DNA of 64,000 nucleotides from Mesocentrotus franciscanus (Eukaryota; Echinodermata; Echinoidea; Camarodonta; Strongylocentrotidae). The position numbers were made by a program, and so were the translations under genes. The stretch is from the NCBI GenBank assembly GCA_037976565.1, contig CP137666.1, forward strand, positions 58,088,740-58,152,739, given 5' to 3'. A model generated the notes under the pieces. That model was not told the DNA's origin, did no database searches, and saw nothing but the letters and a program-made list of their open reading frames with translations. Within the stretch, counting starts at the first letter, position 1; every line of letters starts with the position of its first letter. Of this stretch, positions 25,851 to 38,400 are shown piece by piece.

Positions 25851-28740
25851 CTTGATCAGCATCAGATGCAGACATCGTGATGACACTAGAATAGGCTGGA
25901 GAATTCTCTTGGATTTCGGCGGTAAAGCTGTTCTCTTCAAACACTGGAGCATTGTCATTTATATCCTGCACTGTGACTTGAACGAATGCTCTCGACTGCT
26001 GCGGGTTTATTCCATGATCACTAGCAGTCACGTACAGGGTATACGACGAGATCTCTTCACGATCCAACAGAACCTTGGTGCGAATCTCACCACTCTCTTC
26101 GTTGATTTCAAACTCAGGAGAAGGATCCATACTGTAGCTTACTTCAGCATTAGCACCGGCATCATTGTCTGATGCAGACACTGTAACAATAACCTCTCCG
26201 ATATCAGCACCTTCGCTGACGTAAACATTGTAGGGCGAGTTTTGAAACACTGGAGCAAAATCATTAACATCGGTTACATTGACGTACACAGTACAAGTGC
26301 TTTCAAACTGCCTGTCTGATGCTGTCACTGTCAGAGCATAAAAGGACTTGCTATTGTAACTCAGTTGAGATGTGACAGTGATTGTTCCTTCATTGTTCTG
26401 GGTAAGGATGTTGAAAGGGATACGGCCAGTAGGGTCCAGTGCATCTACTATCCTATAAGAGATAGTGTTCTGTTCATCAGGATCTGTTGCTGTAACGGTC
26501 AACACCTCAAAACCATGGTAAGCATTTTCAGCCACTGAGGCATGGTAGACTTCTTCAGGAAAGATCGGAGCATTGTCATTCACATCAGTTACAGTAATGG
26601 TGACTGAAGCAGTGGACGAATTGGGGGTTTCCCCATGGTCCACAGCAATAACATTAAACTCCCAAGAATGTCCAGACTCTCTGTCAAGACTGACACTGTT
26701 GGTTATAGCACCAGAAGTAGGATTAATTTCAAAAGGAAAGTCATTGGGAGGGTTTGGGACAGAGAATGTTATCCTGGCATTTTCCAATTCATCATCATCT
26801 CTTGCCATCACAGACAATATGGAGTATCCCACGTCAACATCTTCCCGCACTATACCCTGGTAAACATTCTGGGTAAACTGAGGACTGTTGTCATTCACAT
26901 CCACCACTGTTACTGTGACAGTTGTGGTGTTCTCCCTCGGTGGATTACCAGAATCTTGGGCACGAATGCTCAGTCTGTAACTCCTTGTAGTTTCAAAGTC
27001 TAAGGAATTTTGAAGCGAGATGAAGCCATTGACCGAATCAATCCTGAAGCGGTTTTCAAAGTTGCCGTGAGTCAGACTGAAGTGGACGTCAGCATTGGAG
27101 CCTTCATCTGCATCTGTGGCCATGACATGCAGGATCTGGCTCTCAGGGTCACCTGGACTGACATCCTCCCGTACAGATACCTCATAACTCAACTGAGAGA
27201 AGTGTGGTGAGTTGTCATTCAAGTCAAGAACTGTGAGCAGTACCTCTGCCGTTGAATTCTTCTTTCCAGGATCGGTACCCATATCTTGAGCCATCACTAG
27301 GATATTATATCTCTCAGTCTGCTCCCTGTCCAGTCGCACCAAGGTCTTAATCTCTCCACTCGTCGGATTCATCGTGAAGACATCATTTGGGCTCTCGCTG
27401 TTGACAATGCTGTACCTTATTTCAGCATTAAGTCCATCATCATTGTCTGACGCCCGCACCCTGGCAATCAATGTTCCTGGATTCTGGCCTTCATTAGTGG
27501 TCTCTACATAACTTGGTTGCTCAAAAACAGGAGTATGGTCATTGCGATCATTTACATTGACTGTCAGGTAAACTTGAGCAGACTTTGGGGGGGTCCCATG
27601 GTCTGTTGCTGTGAGACGAAATGAGTGAGATGGAATTTGCTCTCGATCAAGTGATGTGGTGGTTATGATTATTCCTGTGTTTTCTTCTACGGCAAACATA
27701 TTTTGGCTGCGAGCATCACCCAGAGCAACCAGGCTGTATGACAACCTTCCATTATCACCATCATCATTGTCCGTTGCAGTGATTGTCGCCACAACAAATC
27801 CTTCGTTTTCATTCTCTGGTATTTGACGGGTATATATGGGCTGGCTAAACGTTGGATATGAATTCCTAAGTTGCCTTTTAAAGCGCTTCAGTACCACTTC
27901 TCCATTTCCTGATGTATCTTCAGAAAAGTCAGCATTCAAACGATTGGTGTCTGATGCTCGCAACTCAATCAAAATGGGAACCATCTCCTCTTCACCTTTG
28001 TCCGACAAGTAAGACGGCGGCTTCGCTAAGCAAGTTGATGGAATTTGCACTGATCCACTTATATGTTCCGACTGGTGCTCAAAGACACAAACCACATCTT
28101 TTTCTGTGTGTAGTTTACCTGACATAGCATCAAGATCAAATTCATGCTCTTTACCATCACTCAACATATAAGAAATCGGACAACCTGAAAGTGATTTAGG
28201 GAGGAAGTTATTGAGGTTCATCAAGACATCCCCAGGAAACCAGCATGTCCCTTCTGGATATTCCATCATGATCTGCAGAGGTCGAGTTGCAGATAAAGGT
28301 GTGTGTTCAATATTATCCCTATCAAAACTCTTTTTCTTCGCCTTCTTTGGATGGCAACCGATCCCATGAACAGAAATTGCTATAGGTATCATCACATATG
28401 AGCCCACTTTTTCTGAGCCAGTATCTGTAGTTCTTCCACGAGTTTGCACATAGACCAAGAATGGGTTTTCATGAAGCAAATCACACTCCATCACTTTTGA
28501 CAAGGATAATTCCCCAGAGTTAATGTCAATTTTAATGTTTTCTTTGGCATCTTCTCCTGTTAATGATGGATGAAGAGCATATGACCATCCACTTCCGAGA
28601 GATGCGTTAAATACTGAATATCCCTGCTCTTCATAATTGGATAGATGACCATCGAAAGCTGCAAGAGCCGCCCCGTGGAACACGGCAGCGGCTAGCCACA
28701 GGATACGAAGGAGATGAGCCATTGCGGCAGGCAGCTCCAT
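25851..28740 (-). CDS. CELSR: CELSR/Flamingo seven-pass cadherin, first coding exon
   Basis: Encodes 963 residues plus one base of the next codon. ATG at 28740 is the first after an in-frame TAA; a second ATG follows six codons later. A hydrophobic signal peptide spans about residues 7-28. A pre-cadherin region to about 290 has cysteines at 86, 129, 166, 187, 218 and 237 and ends in R-F-K-R (286-289), a furin-like site. Cadherin repeats follow at about 295-406, 407-514, 515-622, 623-727, 728-832 and 833-934, and repeat 7 starts at 935. Linkers are of the DxNDNxPxF type, except D-R-N-D-H-T-P-V-F after repeat 1 and D-V-N-D-F-A-P-V-F after repeat 5. These proteins are planar-polarity adhesion receptors at cell junctions, bridging cells by homophilic contact and working with Frizzled. 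A very large first exon carrying most cadherin repeats is usual for the family. Fat or Dachsous is less likely because of the match in repeat 9. Confidence 0.92.
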
Positions 28741-29932
28741 TTCAAACTTTCCGTTCGCTTTCCGGAGTTACAACGGAAACTTACGGGGGCTCTCCCCGTC
28801 ACAATTGGTCCTTATTCTACTTCGCTTTCAGCAGTTATAAACGCGTCCGAATCTCGAGATATAATCCATGAAATATATTCACAACTTTGTTATCCATTCG
28901 GTGAGAATAAAGCCCAAATTTCCATTGTGATTCCTTAATTAAGAGTTTGATAATGCCGAAGTCGCTGTTATTTCTCACTCGAGTTTTGGCGTCGCCGATC
29001 TTAGAGTTTGGAAAATGACTTGAGCCGGTATCATTTGCATTTGATGCCTGCACGCGAGATGGCGCAGTAGCTAATTGGCAGATGCGACAGGTGCATGTTG
29101 GTCTACTAACAATGAACGCTAACATTACGTAGTGTTCGAGTATAGTGGTCAATACTAATAGCATGGGCGCATCGCTCGGCATCGCTAGCACGGAGGACAC
29201 ATCACATAGCAGAGTTTATGGTACGATTCTCATGATGTTCGATTCTCATGATGCTGGGAATGATCTTGATAGAAATTAAATTGTTTTAGATTGGAGCAGT
29301 GGCAGTTTTGAGGGTTCAAGTGGAGAGCTGGAGGTACATGCCCCCTGGCCACAGAAACATGGAGAAAGGTGGAAGAAAAGGGCTGATTACCTTTTTTTGT
29401 GTTTTTTGTTTAAAATTTTGTTTGGCTTTTACTTGTCTTTTCTTCTGTTTGTTTTTATATAAAGAAAGTTTCAGCGAAAATTGGCACATATGAACTGAAC
29501 ATCATATTGAGTGGGTGTAGGTGCAATGCAAGTGAAGGGGCAAGAAAGGGCCGATGTTTACAAATAGAAAGAGACAAGGGAAGAAGGGAAAGGCAAGGCA
29601 AGGCAAACCATTATATGACCCTTCTCGATCTACTCTTACCCTATATAATCGGTGGCCTTTTACATCCGTTTAGTACAAGTGGTACATTCCCACAACCCTT
29701 GATCGGCCAGGGCCTTACTCAATTAACATACACCATTGACTTTAAGCAGGGAGGGGAAATTCACTTTCTACACAAAAGAGTTAACGTAAAATTACTTATA
29801 TATTATTTAATCTTTATTTTATGTCTTTTGAAAAATGATAGCGACCGAACTTCTGATAGCTTTGTTTCTTCATTTTTGTTTATTGACAGTCTGGACGGGC
29901 ATTCCCCCTTTCTCTCGATCTCTCTGCCTCCC

Positions 29933-29971
<39 letters not shown>

Positions 29972-30130
29972 GTTTTCCCTCTCTCTTCCTGTTTCCCCTC
30001 TCTCTTTCTGTTTCCCCTCTCTCTGTATAACCCTAAACTTGACAGAAAACCGAGTCGCAACCCTATAACTCTGACCCAAGCCCATTGGGATTCCATATAG
30101 CCATAGGAGGGAGGCTGGGGTGCGGCAGTA
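28741..30130. promoter_or_regulatory. 5' flank of CELSR, presumed promoter and 5' UTR
   Basis: The sequence directly upstream of the CELSR start (28741-29220) is richer in CG dinucleotides than its surroundings. On the minus strand it has a TTTATAA-like box near 28835-28842 and a CCAAT at about 28804; neither is proven. From 29221 on I see a short direct repeat (GATTCTCATGATG twice), T-rich sequence, a (TC)n microsatellite at about 29931-29967 and three copies of a CTGTTTCCCCTCTCTCT minisatellite to about 30025. No gene seen. Confidence 0.35.
29931..30025. repeat. (TC)n microsatellite plus 20 bp pyrimidine minisatellite
   Basis: A (TC)n run followed by three units of about 20 bp containing TTTCTGTTTCCCCTCTC or a close variant. 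Open frames on either strand here are low-complexity and not genes. Confidence 0.8.
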
Positions 30131-30132
30131 TG

Positions 30133-32163
30133 TAGTTCAAGTTCAAGTTCAAGTTTTATTTATCTTTCTTTCATAACACACTTTACAAATATGACATAAA
30201 TATAACAAGTTAACAGAATATGGCGTTACAATAGAAAGATGAGGTGACCTTGGTTGAAAGCAAGGCTTGTGGATTTAAGGTCCCTCATGAGTAGCTTATG
30301 AGTATGTCCTAAGAGAACAAAACTCGTCAGATAAGAATAATGCATACATTTAAATGCTGACAAACTAAACTAACTAAACAACTGAGAAAATATAAACATA
30401 AATAAGTATAATAAAATCTGCTAACTACTAAATAATGGCTATAAACAAGATAAACAGGAAAATACTACGAACAACAGGACTGAAACACAGACAAAAACGA
30501 AACAAGACAGACAGATGAATAGATGTGAGAAACGGGAGTAGAATTTTGCTGACCTATATAGTAAGTAATTTTCTTAAATATTGATCACAACTATAAATCT
30601 AGACGATATCGACTCAAATAAAGTAACTTCAGTTTGCGCTTAAATACATAAATACTGACCGATTGCGCTATTCTTGGTTCAAGGGAATTCCAAAACCTAG
30701 GTCCAGTGGACCCCAAAGTAGTAAGGGCAAATTGCGTTCTAACAAGAGGTAAGTGATATGCTTGCGCCTGACGTGTGGAATAACTATGAACTTGGTTATT
30801 TTTCTTAAATATTCTAGCCAAGGCCACTGGCAGTAGGCCTGCATTCAATTCATACATTAGAGCTCCTAGTTGTAAATGATAAATATCTTCAACTTTCAAA
30901 ACACTACTATTATAGAAAAGAACATCTGTATGCGCAAGGTAGTGAGTATTACAAACAATTCGTATTACTCTTTTCTGTACCAGTAGTAATTTATCCATTT
31001 GAGATTTGAACGAGTTGCCCCAAGCTAGCACACCATAGTGCAAATATGGCAAAATTAAAGTTGCGTACAACATACGTAAAATATTCAGTGGGAACACAGA
31101 TTTCAATTTATAGATTACACCAGTATTTCTTGACAATAATTTACAAAGTTTTCCAATATGGTACTTCCAATTTAAATGTTCATCAATATGCAAGCCAAGA
31201 AATTTAAATGTAGATACTCTTTCAATCTCAACACCATTGAACATTACATTTCCAGGCAATATACTCAGGGAATTACTAAAGAGCATATAATTAGTTTTTT
31301 AAGATTTAAAGACAACTTGTTTGCATGAATCCACAAAGTCACATTAGTCAACTCAGAGTTTACAGTCTGCAAAAGAGTTTGTGGATTTCTGTGAGAGAAA
31401 AATACACTTGAGTCATCTGCAAATAAAATGAATGATAACATTTTTGCGGAAAGTTGAAAATCGTTAATATACACAATAAACAAAAGCGGGCCTAGAAGGG
31501 ATCCCTGTGGGACCCCACAAGTGACGTCCGCAAATCTGAATCAATTCCATTTAAAGTAACAAACTGTTTCCTATTTGTTAAGTAGCTTCTAAACCAATCT
31601 AATGCTATTCCCCTTACACCATAATGGCACAGTTTATCTATTAAAATATAATGATTTACAGTATCAAATGCTTTAGAGTAGTCTAAGAAGACACCAACTG
31701 TATGCATGCGTGCATCTAAGGCACTGGATATCTTATCCACCAAATGTAGAATAGCATGAGTGGTAGTGTGTTTTTCACGGAAACCAAACTGAAAATTAGA
31801 CAAAATGTTAGCATTCATCATAAATTTTATCGTCCGAGTATACATTAGCTTCTCAAGAATTTTAGAAAAGGAATTCAACAAAGAAATAGGACGATAATTA
31901 TTCAAGATAAGGGCATCACCCTTTTTAAAAATTGGCACAACCTTTGCAATTTTCATTTTCATGGGTACAACACCAGTGGTCATTGATAGATTAAATATAT
32001 GTACGAGGGGTTGTACAATACCAACGATTACATTTTTTATCAACTCATTTGTTATAAAGTCACAACCTGGACTTTTCTTATTCTTTAAAGAATGTACAAT
32101 ATCAAATAATTCTTCTACAGTCGTTGGCAATAAAAATAAACTATTATGATTAAGGTTTTCTAA
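30133..32163 (-). mobile_element. 5'-truncated, frameshifted non-LTR retrotransposon (CR1/L2/Jockey-type)
   Basis: The minus strand encodes most of a reverse transcriptase: an N-Y-R-P-I-S-L-L motif near 31890, [11 protein letters not shown] near 31680, V-P-Q-G-S-L-L-G-P near 31500, and the catalytic F-A-D-D near 31420. After it come F-K-F-L-G and a C-terminal region ending at 30591. The frame is broken at least twice: between about 31540 and 31490 just before the PQGS motif, and in an A run near 31300. The element is therefore dead. No endonuclease domain or first ORF is present, so it is 5'-truncated. The 3' end is a (TTGAAC)n tail at 30133-30152 rather than poly-A, as in CR1/L2-like elements. 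The exact clade and the 5' edge are uncertain. Confidence 0.85.
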
Positions 32164-32417
32164 AAAAGATTGTAGGCCCAGCAGCTAAAAAATGTGTGAC
32201 AAGCAAAAAAGCATAAAATTGCCAGGCAAGGGGGAACCAGATATTTTTTTTTCTTCTGGGGGATGGGTGGTACACTTGCCCTTTTGCACCTCCTGCCCTG
32301 CTCCTCCTTTCTCCCCGCCCCCGTTCCAATTTCCGCCAATCCATGATCACAAAGGAACAAACTTTTGAAACTTGTCGCCCTCTTTCAGTTTATGCGTTAC
32401 AGGCGCACCACACAAAA

Positions 32418-35400
32418 ATGGGTGAAGGAAACATGTCGGAGTCCAAGGAAAAGGCAACATTTGTTGATAAAAAGAACGAATGGAGAGAGACAGGACTCCG
32501 ATATGCCTTCGCAGGGATATCATGCATGTGTGCTGCATTTGGTAAGACAATCATACGCATTTGTTCACTTTTCTTTAGTAACATTTACGATACCGGTGCC
32601 ACTGCCGCCCGTCATCGTCGGTTTCTTATCAGTGACTGAAGGGCTAGGTCCCCGACTACGCCGCACCGTAGGGGCTGAGCGCTGAAGTCGCTGCTGTTTG
32701 AATATGTCAAGTCCTTTCTAATGTTAACTTGTTAGACCTAATTCTAGATCTAACAAGTTAGAGATCTAGTGCTTCTTATTCTTTTGTTATACAGATTTAA
32801 CAGTGCAATACAGATCTGAGTGTTTCCCAAATGTACACAATGTCTGATCTGTTATTTGTTAATAGGGTCTAGTTTATAAATATAATACAGACAGTGTTAG
32901 TTGTTGTTGTTGTTTAGTTCTAGGTTTAAATTATATATGCGTTTATCATTCAGGGGCCCGTTTCTCAAAACTGTCATAAGTCTAACTTCTTGACTATCCC
33001 ATTGAAACGTGTGTTATAGAATTAATACGCGTTTCAATGGGATAGTCAAGAAGTTAGACTTATGACGGTTTCGAGAAACGGGTCCCGGCCCAGAGTGCTA
33101 CTTTGAAACTTAGTCTTTGTAGCGTCACATTGAGTGATTGACTGAATGATAATAGAGATAGATTTATAATAATAATAATAATAAAACAGTGCTTATAAAG
33201 CGCTTTCCACCGAAGTCTCTAAGTGCTATAACAAACAAAATACAATGACAAACAATTACCGGTAAACAAAAAATTACAATAGGCCTACAAATTACAAAAA
33301 CAATACATATAAATAAACATCAAATGATCAATATGAACACACTACAGAGTTAATTAATCATCAAAAGCAATTTTGAATAAATATGTTTTAAGACAAGTTT
33401 TGAAATGGTTGACAGTCCGACAGTTTTTGACATGTAAAGAAGACAGAAGTAACTGTACAATTTTGAAAAACCAATGTTAACAATATCTGTTCTTGTATAA
33501 ACTTAGTATTTATTAATTGAATTTATTTCTTACAAATGATATCTCTCAAATTAGCAACCAATCCGATCGATGTGACCAAAATCCGTATGCAACTGGAGGG
33601 GGAGCTCAATTCTGCAAATGCTAGGTCGGCTTACCAGCAGAGATACTGTCGGGGGGTGGGGAGGGGTGAGCTCCACCGGGATGAGTAGGATTAGTAACTC
33701 GGGTTACTCAAATGAAGGAGTCGTGACAGATATCTGAAGTTCAATTACTTTTATTGCGAAGCAATAAAGCAAAGAAATAAGAAACCCTGCAAAGAACAAA
33801 CAGAAACAAAATGATCATATCATTGCAAATGATATGATATATACATCATCATCAGACACTAGATAAACATGTATAACATTGTTTCAGCAAAACATTGTCC
33901 CTTGCAACTAATGCAAATTTAATCCACAGAAATCAGAAGTATTAAAGAGCTCTATACTTTCACTATCAAATGCATCCAAGCTTCAATAATTACCAGTATC
34001 CTAATTGTATCAGTCTTCAATCTTAACAAAGGATGCCTAGTAATATGACCTACCTAGATCATTATAATAACCATTAAACATATTTCCAATATCCATAGAA
34101 CTCCTTTTGTGTTTATAGAACTTTCCATTAAAAGCCACATTTACAGATGATGCCATCATCGAATCAATACTATCAAACCATTGCTATCAAATATTAATAA
34201 CACATAGCAACTGCTAACTACTAGGAAAAACACTCATCCCAGAAATGTATCTTGAATAATAACCTCCCTAAACAGTAACAGATTCTCAAGGCATAAGGAG
34301 AATATTTACATTACCAATAGATTCACTATCATTCATCACCCGATCAGTATCATATCACCAATATCAGTATTAAACCGAACCACGTTAACTTTGTCGGTAT
34401 TCAAATACAAACCATACAATCATTCCTAAGTGTTTTCATTTACCCTTAATTAAATATCATATTACATAATAAATTGACTCGTACCCAAGGTCACTTGAAG
34501 AACTAGCAAAAACCAGTCGGCTTTCAGCTACAGATACTCGTTCAATGTAGACTCACTGAGGATAAAACAACAATTACATTTTGTAAGTAAATCACTCCAA
34601 AAGCTCCACTATGCCTGCATTTACAAGACCGTCAACTAAATAATCATCTCACTTAATATATCATTTAAGCTTACAATCAATTTATATTATTATACTAACT
34701 TCAATCAGTGTTAAAGCTTCCTTTTTAACAACCCTTGATTACACCTAACAAAGTACGGCTAGTGGGCGCCGCCATCTTTTATGCTTACATTCAGAGAGCC
34801 CTACGATACTAAATAAACATGGTCGCACTGAAAACATGTTCAATGAACCAAAATTATCTTGTCACTAAAATATATATCAAACTGTGCATATAAATCTTCT
34901 CAAAACTTCATCCACATGCAACATGATGTATAATTCATATTACCAATGTAATTTCAACCTATGATACAAAGTAATGCAACTTACAATTTAACTTTCTCAG
35001 CCGACTGGTGACTGCACACCGTTCCCTCAGCATAGCTTTAGATGGCAATGAGCACGTATTAGAAAACCCACGCTCGAGTAGCTTACACTCAAGGCGTAAC
35101 ATAAAATCCTTTCGCTAAGATATTTTGAAGCGTTAATTCCACATGTATCTCCGTTCATATCAATTAACTAATTTAACATCGAGTAAGGACATTACTACTA
35201 AAGACTCCTTCAGTGATATGGTCCTAACAGGTGATTAACCACTCCCCATACGTTAGCATTCCTTCAGTGCCTCGCATTCCTAACTTTAGTCTCTCTTTAA
35301 AGACCTTGATCTAAAACTTTCACATCCCGTTTCGAGAAACGGGTCCCGGCCCAGAGTGCTACTTTGAAACTTAGTCTTTGTAGCGTCACATTGAGTGATT

Positions 35401-38400
35401 GACTGAATGATAATAGAGATAGATTTATAATAATAATAATAATAAAACAGTGCTTATAAAGCGCTTTCCACCGAAGTCTCTAAGTGCTATAACAAACAAA
35501 ATACAATGACAAACAATTACCGGTAAACAAAAAATTACAATAGGCCTACAAATTACAAAAACAATACATATAAATAAACATCAAATGATCAATATGAACA
35601 GACTACAGAGTTAATTAATCATCAAAAGCAATTTTGAATAAATATGTTTTAAGACAAGTTTTGAAATGGTTGACAGTCCGACAGTTTTTGACATGTAAAG
35701 AAGACAGAAGTAACTGTACAATTTTGAAAAACCAATGTTAACAATATCTGTTCTTGTATAAACTTAGTATTTATTAATTGAATTTATTTCTTACAAATGA
35801 TATCTCTCAAATTAGCAACCAATCCGATCGATGTGACCAAAATCCGTATGCAACTGGAGGGGGAGCTCAATTCTGCAAATGCTAGGTCGGCTTACCAGCA
35901 GAGATACTACAAGGGAATAATCAGAGGAGCATTGACTATCGCCAAGGACGAAGGAATCAGAGGATTGTATAAAGGGTGAGATTATCCCTTTCGTCTCACT
36001 TGGAGACAGTGTGTAACAAAACCATAATATTGTCCGTTTGGAGCCAGAAGGGTGTTAACTCGTATATATTAACAGAGTTAACGCCCTTCTGGCTCTGAAC
36101 AGACGATTAGTTTGTTGACATCCCAATGACACCTGTCATGCATGTGTTTTATATGATATATGTTTCCCTTGGATCATTGGATGTCACACTTCCCTTATCT
36201 ATTTCATATCTTTGATCCTTACGTTTTACCACTGAATATCAATAATTGTTATTTACGCATTTATAAGAATAGAATTTACGCATTTACAAGAGTATGACAG
36301 TGTCGTATTCAGGAGTGTCTAAAACTGAATCAAATTGTTAAAGTGATGAAATCAATCATACATTGATTCCTGAAACTGAAATTTACTCTCTTCATTTTAG
36401 AACCATTCAGTAGATTACAAGGCATTTAGGTAAGACTGTAAATCACATGTTATCAAGTTCAGTTTACTGTGCACTCATTAGAAATGACATTGGAAATAAA
36501 GATGCATGCCATTTTCAATGTGTACAGTACAATGTGCGCAGTTTGCCAGCATTATATTACAGTACATTTTCTTTCTAAAATTATGATCATTATGATAAAG
36601 AATTTGGAGGAGCATCGAAGTTCAGGACTATTCTATTAATTTTTTTTATTGAAGTTGGTTATTTGATAAATGAGTGATCTCTAAGATCACAGTAAGACAT
36701 TTCATCTCTTCCATTCTTTTTCTTCCAGAGTCACTCCTGCTCTGGTAAGAGAAGCCAGTTACAGCTCCATCAGGATAGGTGCTTATGAACCTATCAAGCG
36801 TCTCTTTGGTGCTACAGATCCAGCCCATACACCACTCTACAAGAAAATTGCATCTGGGGCTACATCAGGTATGATATCTCGCATATCAAGATTCTAGGCC
36901 TCTGATTTGTCAAAACATCAGGCATGAAAGTCACCCACCGACTGCTGGGCAGTATAGCAAAAAGTAATGACTGGGCTTTGTTAAACTTGTAAGGACACTA
37001 GATGCACATAAAGTTAGCTATTGATATGCACATTGAGACACATACACTACTCTTAGTTTAGTTAATTTCCCTACAAATTAATACATTTTGACAGGCACTT
37101 TTTTCCATAATATCCCTTCTGAAGTATCCAAATGCGGGATGCGGTGGATAAAGCAAATATTTACTGCATTTTTGGGGTCATGTTAAAAACTATAGCTCCT
37201 CATTGATCTCGAATGCAGTGTTTTAAATGTGCGAACCCTGCCTGATATAATAGGACCCCGGTTCAAACTCGGGTTGTGTAATTGAGATTTCTGAGATTTC
37301 AGTATCCTAGCTGCCCTCCAACCCCTCAAAAAGAAATAAATACCAGATGTTTTATGCAAGACTCTGATTTTATTTGATAGTAAATTTTCATACCAATTAG
37401 ACCAACACCCGATGGACAACACACTGAGCAAAGAAGTGACATTGCCCTGGATGGCAAAATCATCGGTGGGTTTGGAGTTGGTTTTATATATTTTTGTCCC
37501 TGTGACATTCGACCACTTATTCTGATGATTATCTGTGCCTTTTGTTGTGTTAGGTGCACTAGGCAGTTGGATAGCGACCCCAACAGACCTGATACGAGTT
37601 AGACTCCAAGCAGAGGCCAAACTAGAGCCTGGACAGCAGCCAAGGTACAGGGGCTTCCTGCATGCTGTCACTGATATAGCCAAAGCTGAAGGTCTGAGAG
37701 GGCTCTACAGGGGTACCATTCCCACAGTGCAGAGGGCCATGATTCTTACTGCTGCTCAGGTATAGTAAGACCTTCCTTGAGAAGTTTATGTGACATTTGC
37801 TCTTGGGCTTACTTCCTCAAAGACATAGGGTTAAGATGAGGGTTGCAATGTGGTTTTAGGTTAAGTTCAGAGTTACTAAATATTACGGTTGTGTCTTGAA
37901 TCTAAGTTAGTATTGGAGTAATTGTTGGTGGGGCATGTGTTATAAAACCTTTGAGATATCAAAGTGTGCACATTTTATCACAGCATCACTACAGATTATT
38001 AAATCTTCTCTATAAATAGTTATTAAGGGTATGGTTTGTATGATGAAATAACATGTGGTCTAACTAAATTTAATTTTAATGTAAGCAAAGTGGACATTCA
38101 AATGATTTTTTATAATTTTGCATGATTTTTACGTGCTATGTATGAAAATCAGTTACTGTCATCAAGTAAACAAATCATCAACTTGTTATCAGCAAATGTA
38201 GGACCTCTAGTTTTCAATATGCTCATTTTAGGGTAAAGACATTTGTCACCGCAGCAATGACGACTACTGCAAACAAATTTAAATCAATGTTTGCATAGTG
38301 GGCCGAAAAAATGATGCTTAATTGCATGTGTAACTCATTTTTATATCAAGATATTTGATAAGTGCTATTTCTTACAATAGTTTAACATCTTGTTACAGAG

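Noticed and set aside
29507..30100. 197-codon plus-strand open frame
   Set aside because: Its C-terminal half is translated (TC)n and pyrimidine minisatellite; the rest has no family features or splice context.
33555..33647. First copy of exon 2 as the real carrier exon 2
   Set aside because: It breaks off in mid-exon with no donor, whereas the copy at 35816 has the full 160 bp and matches the paralogue.
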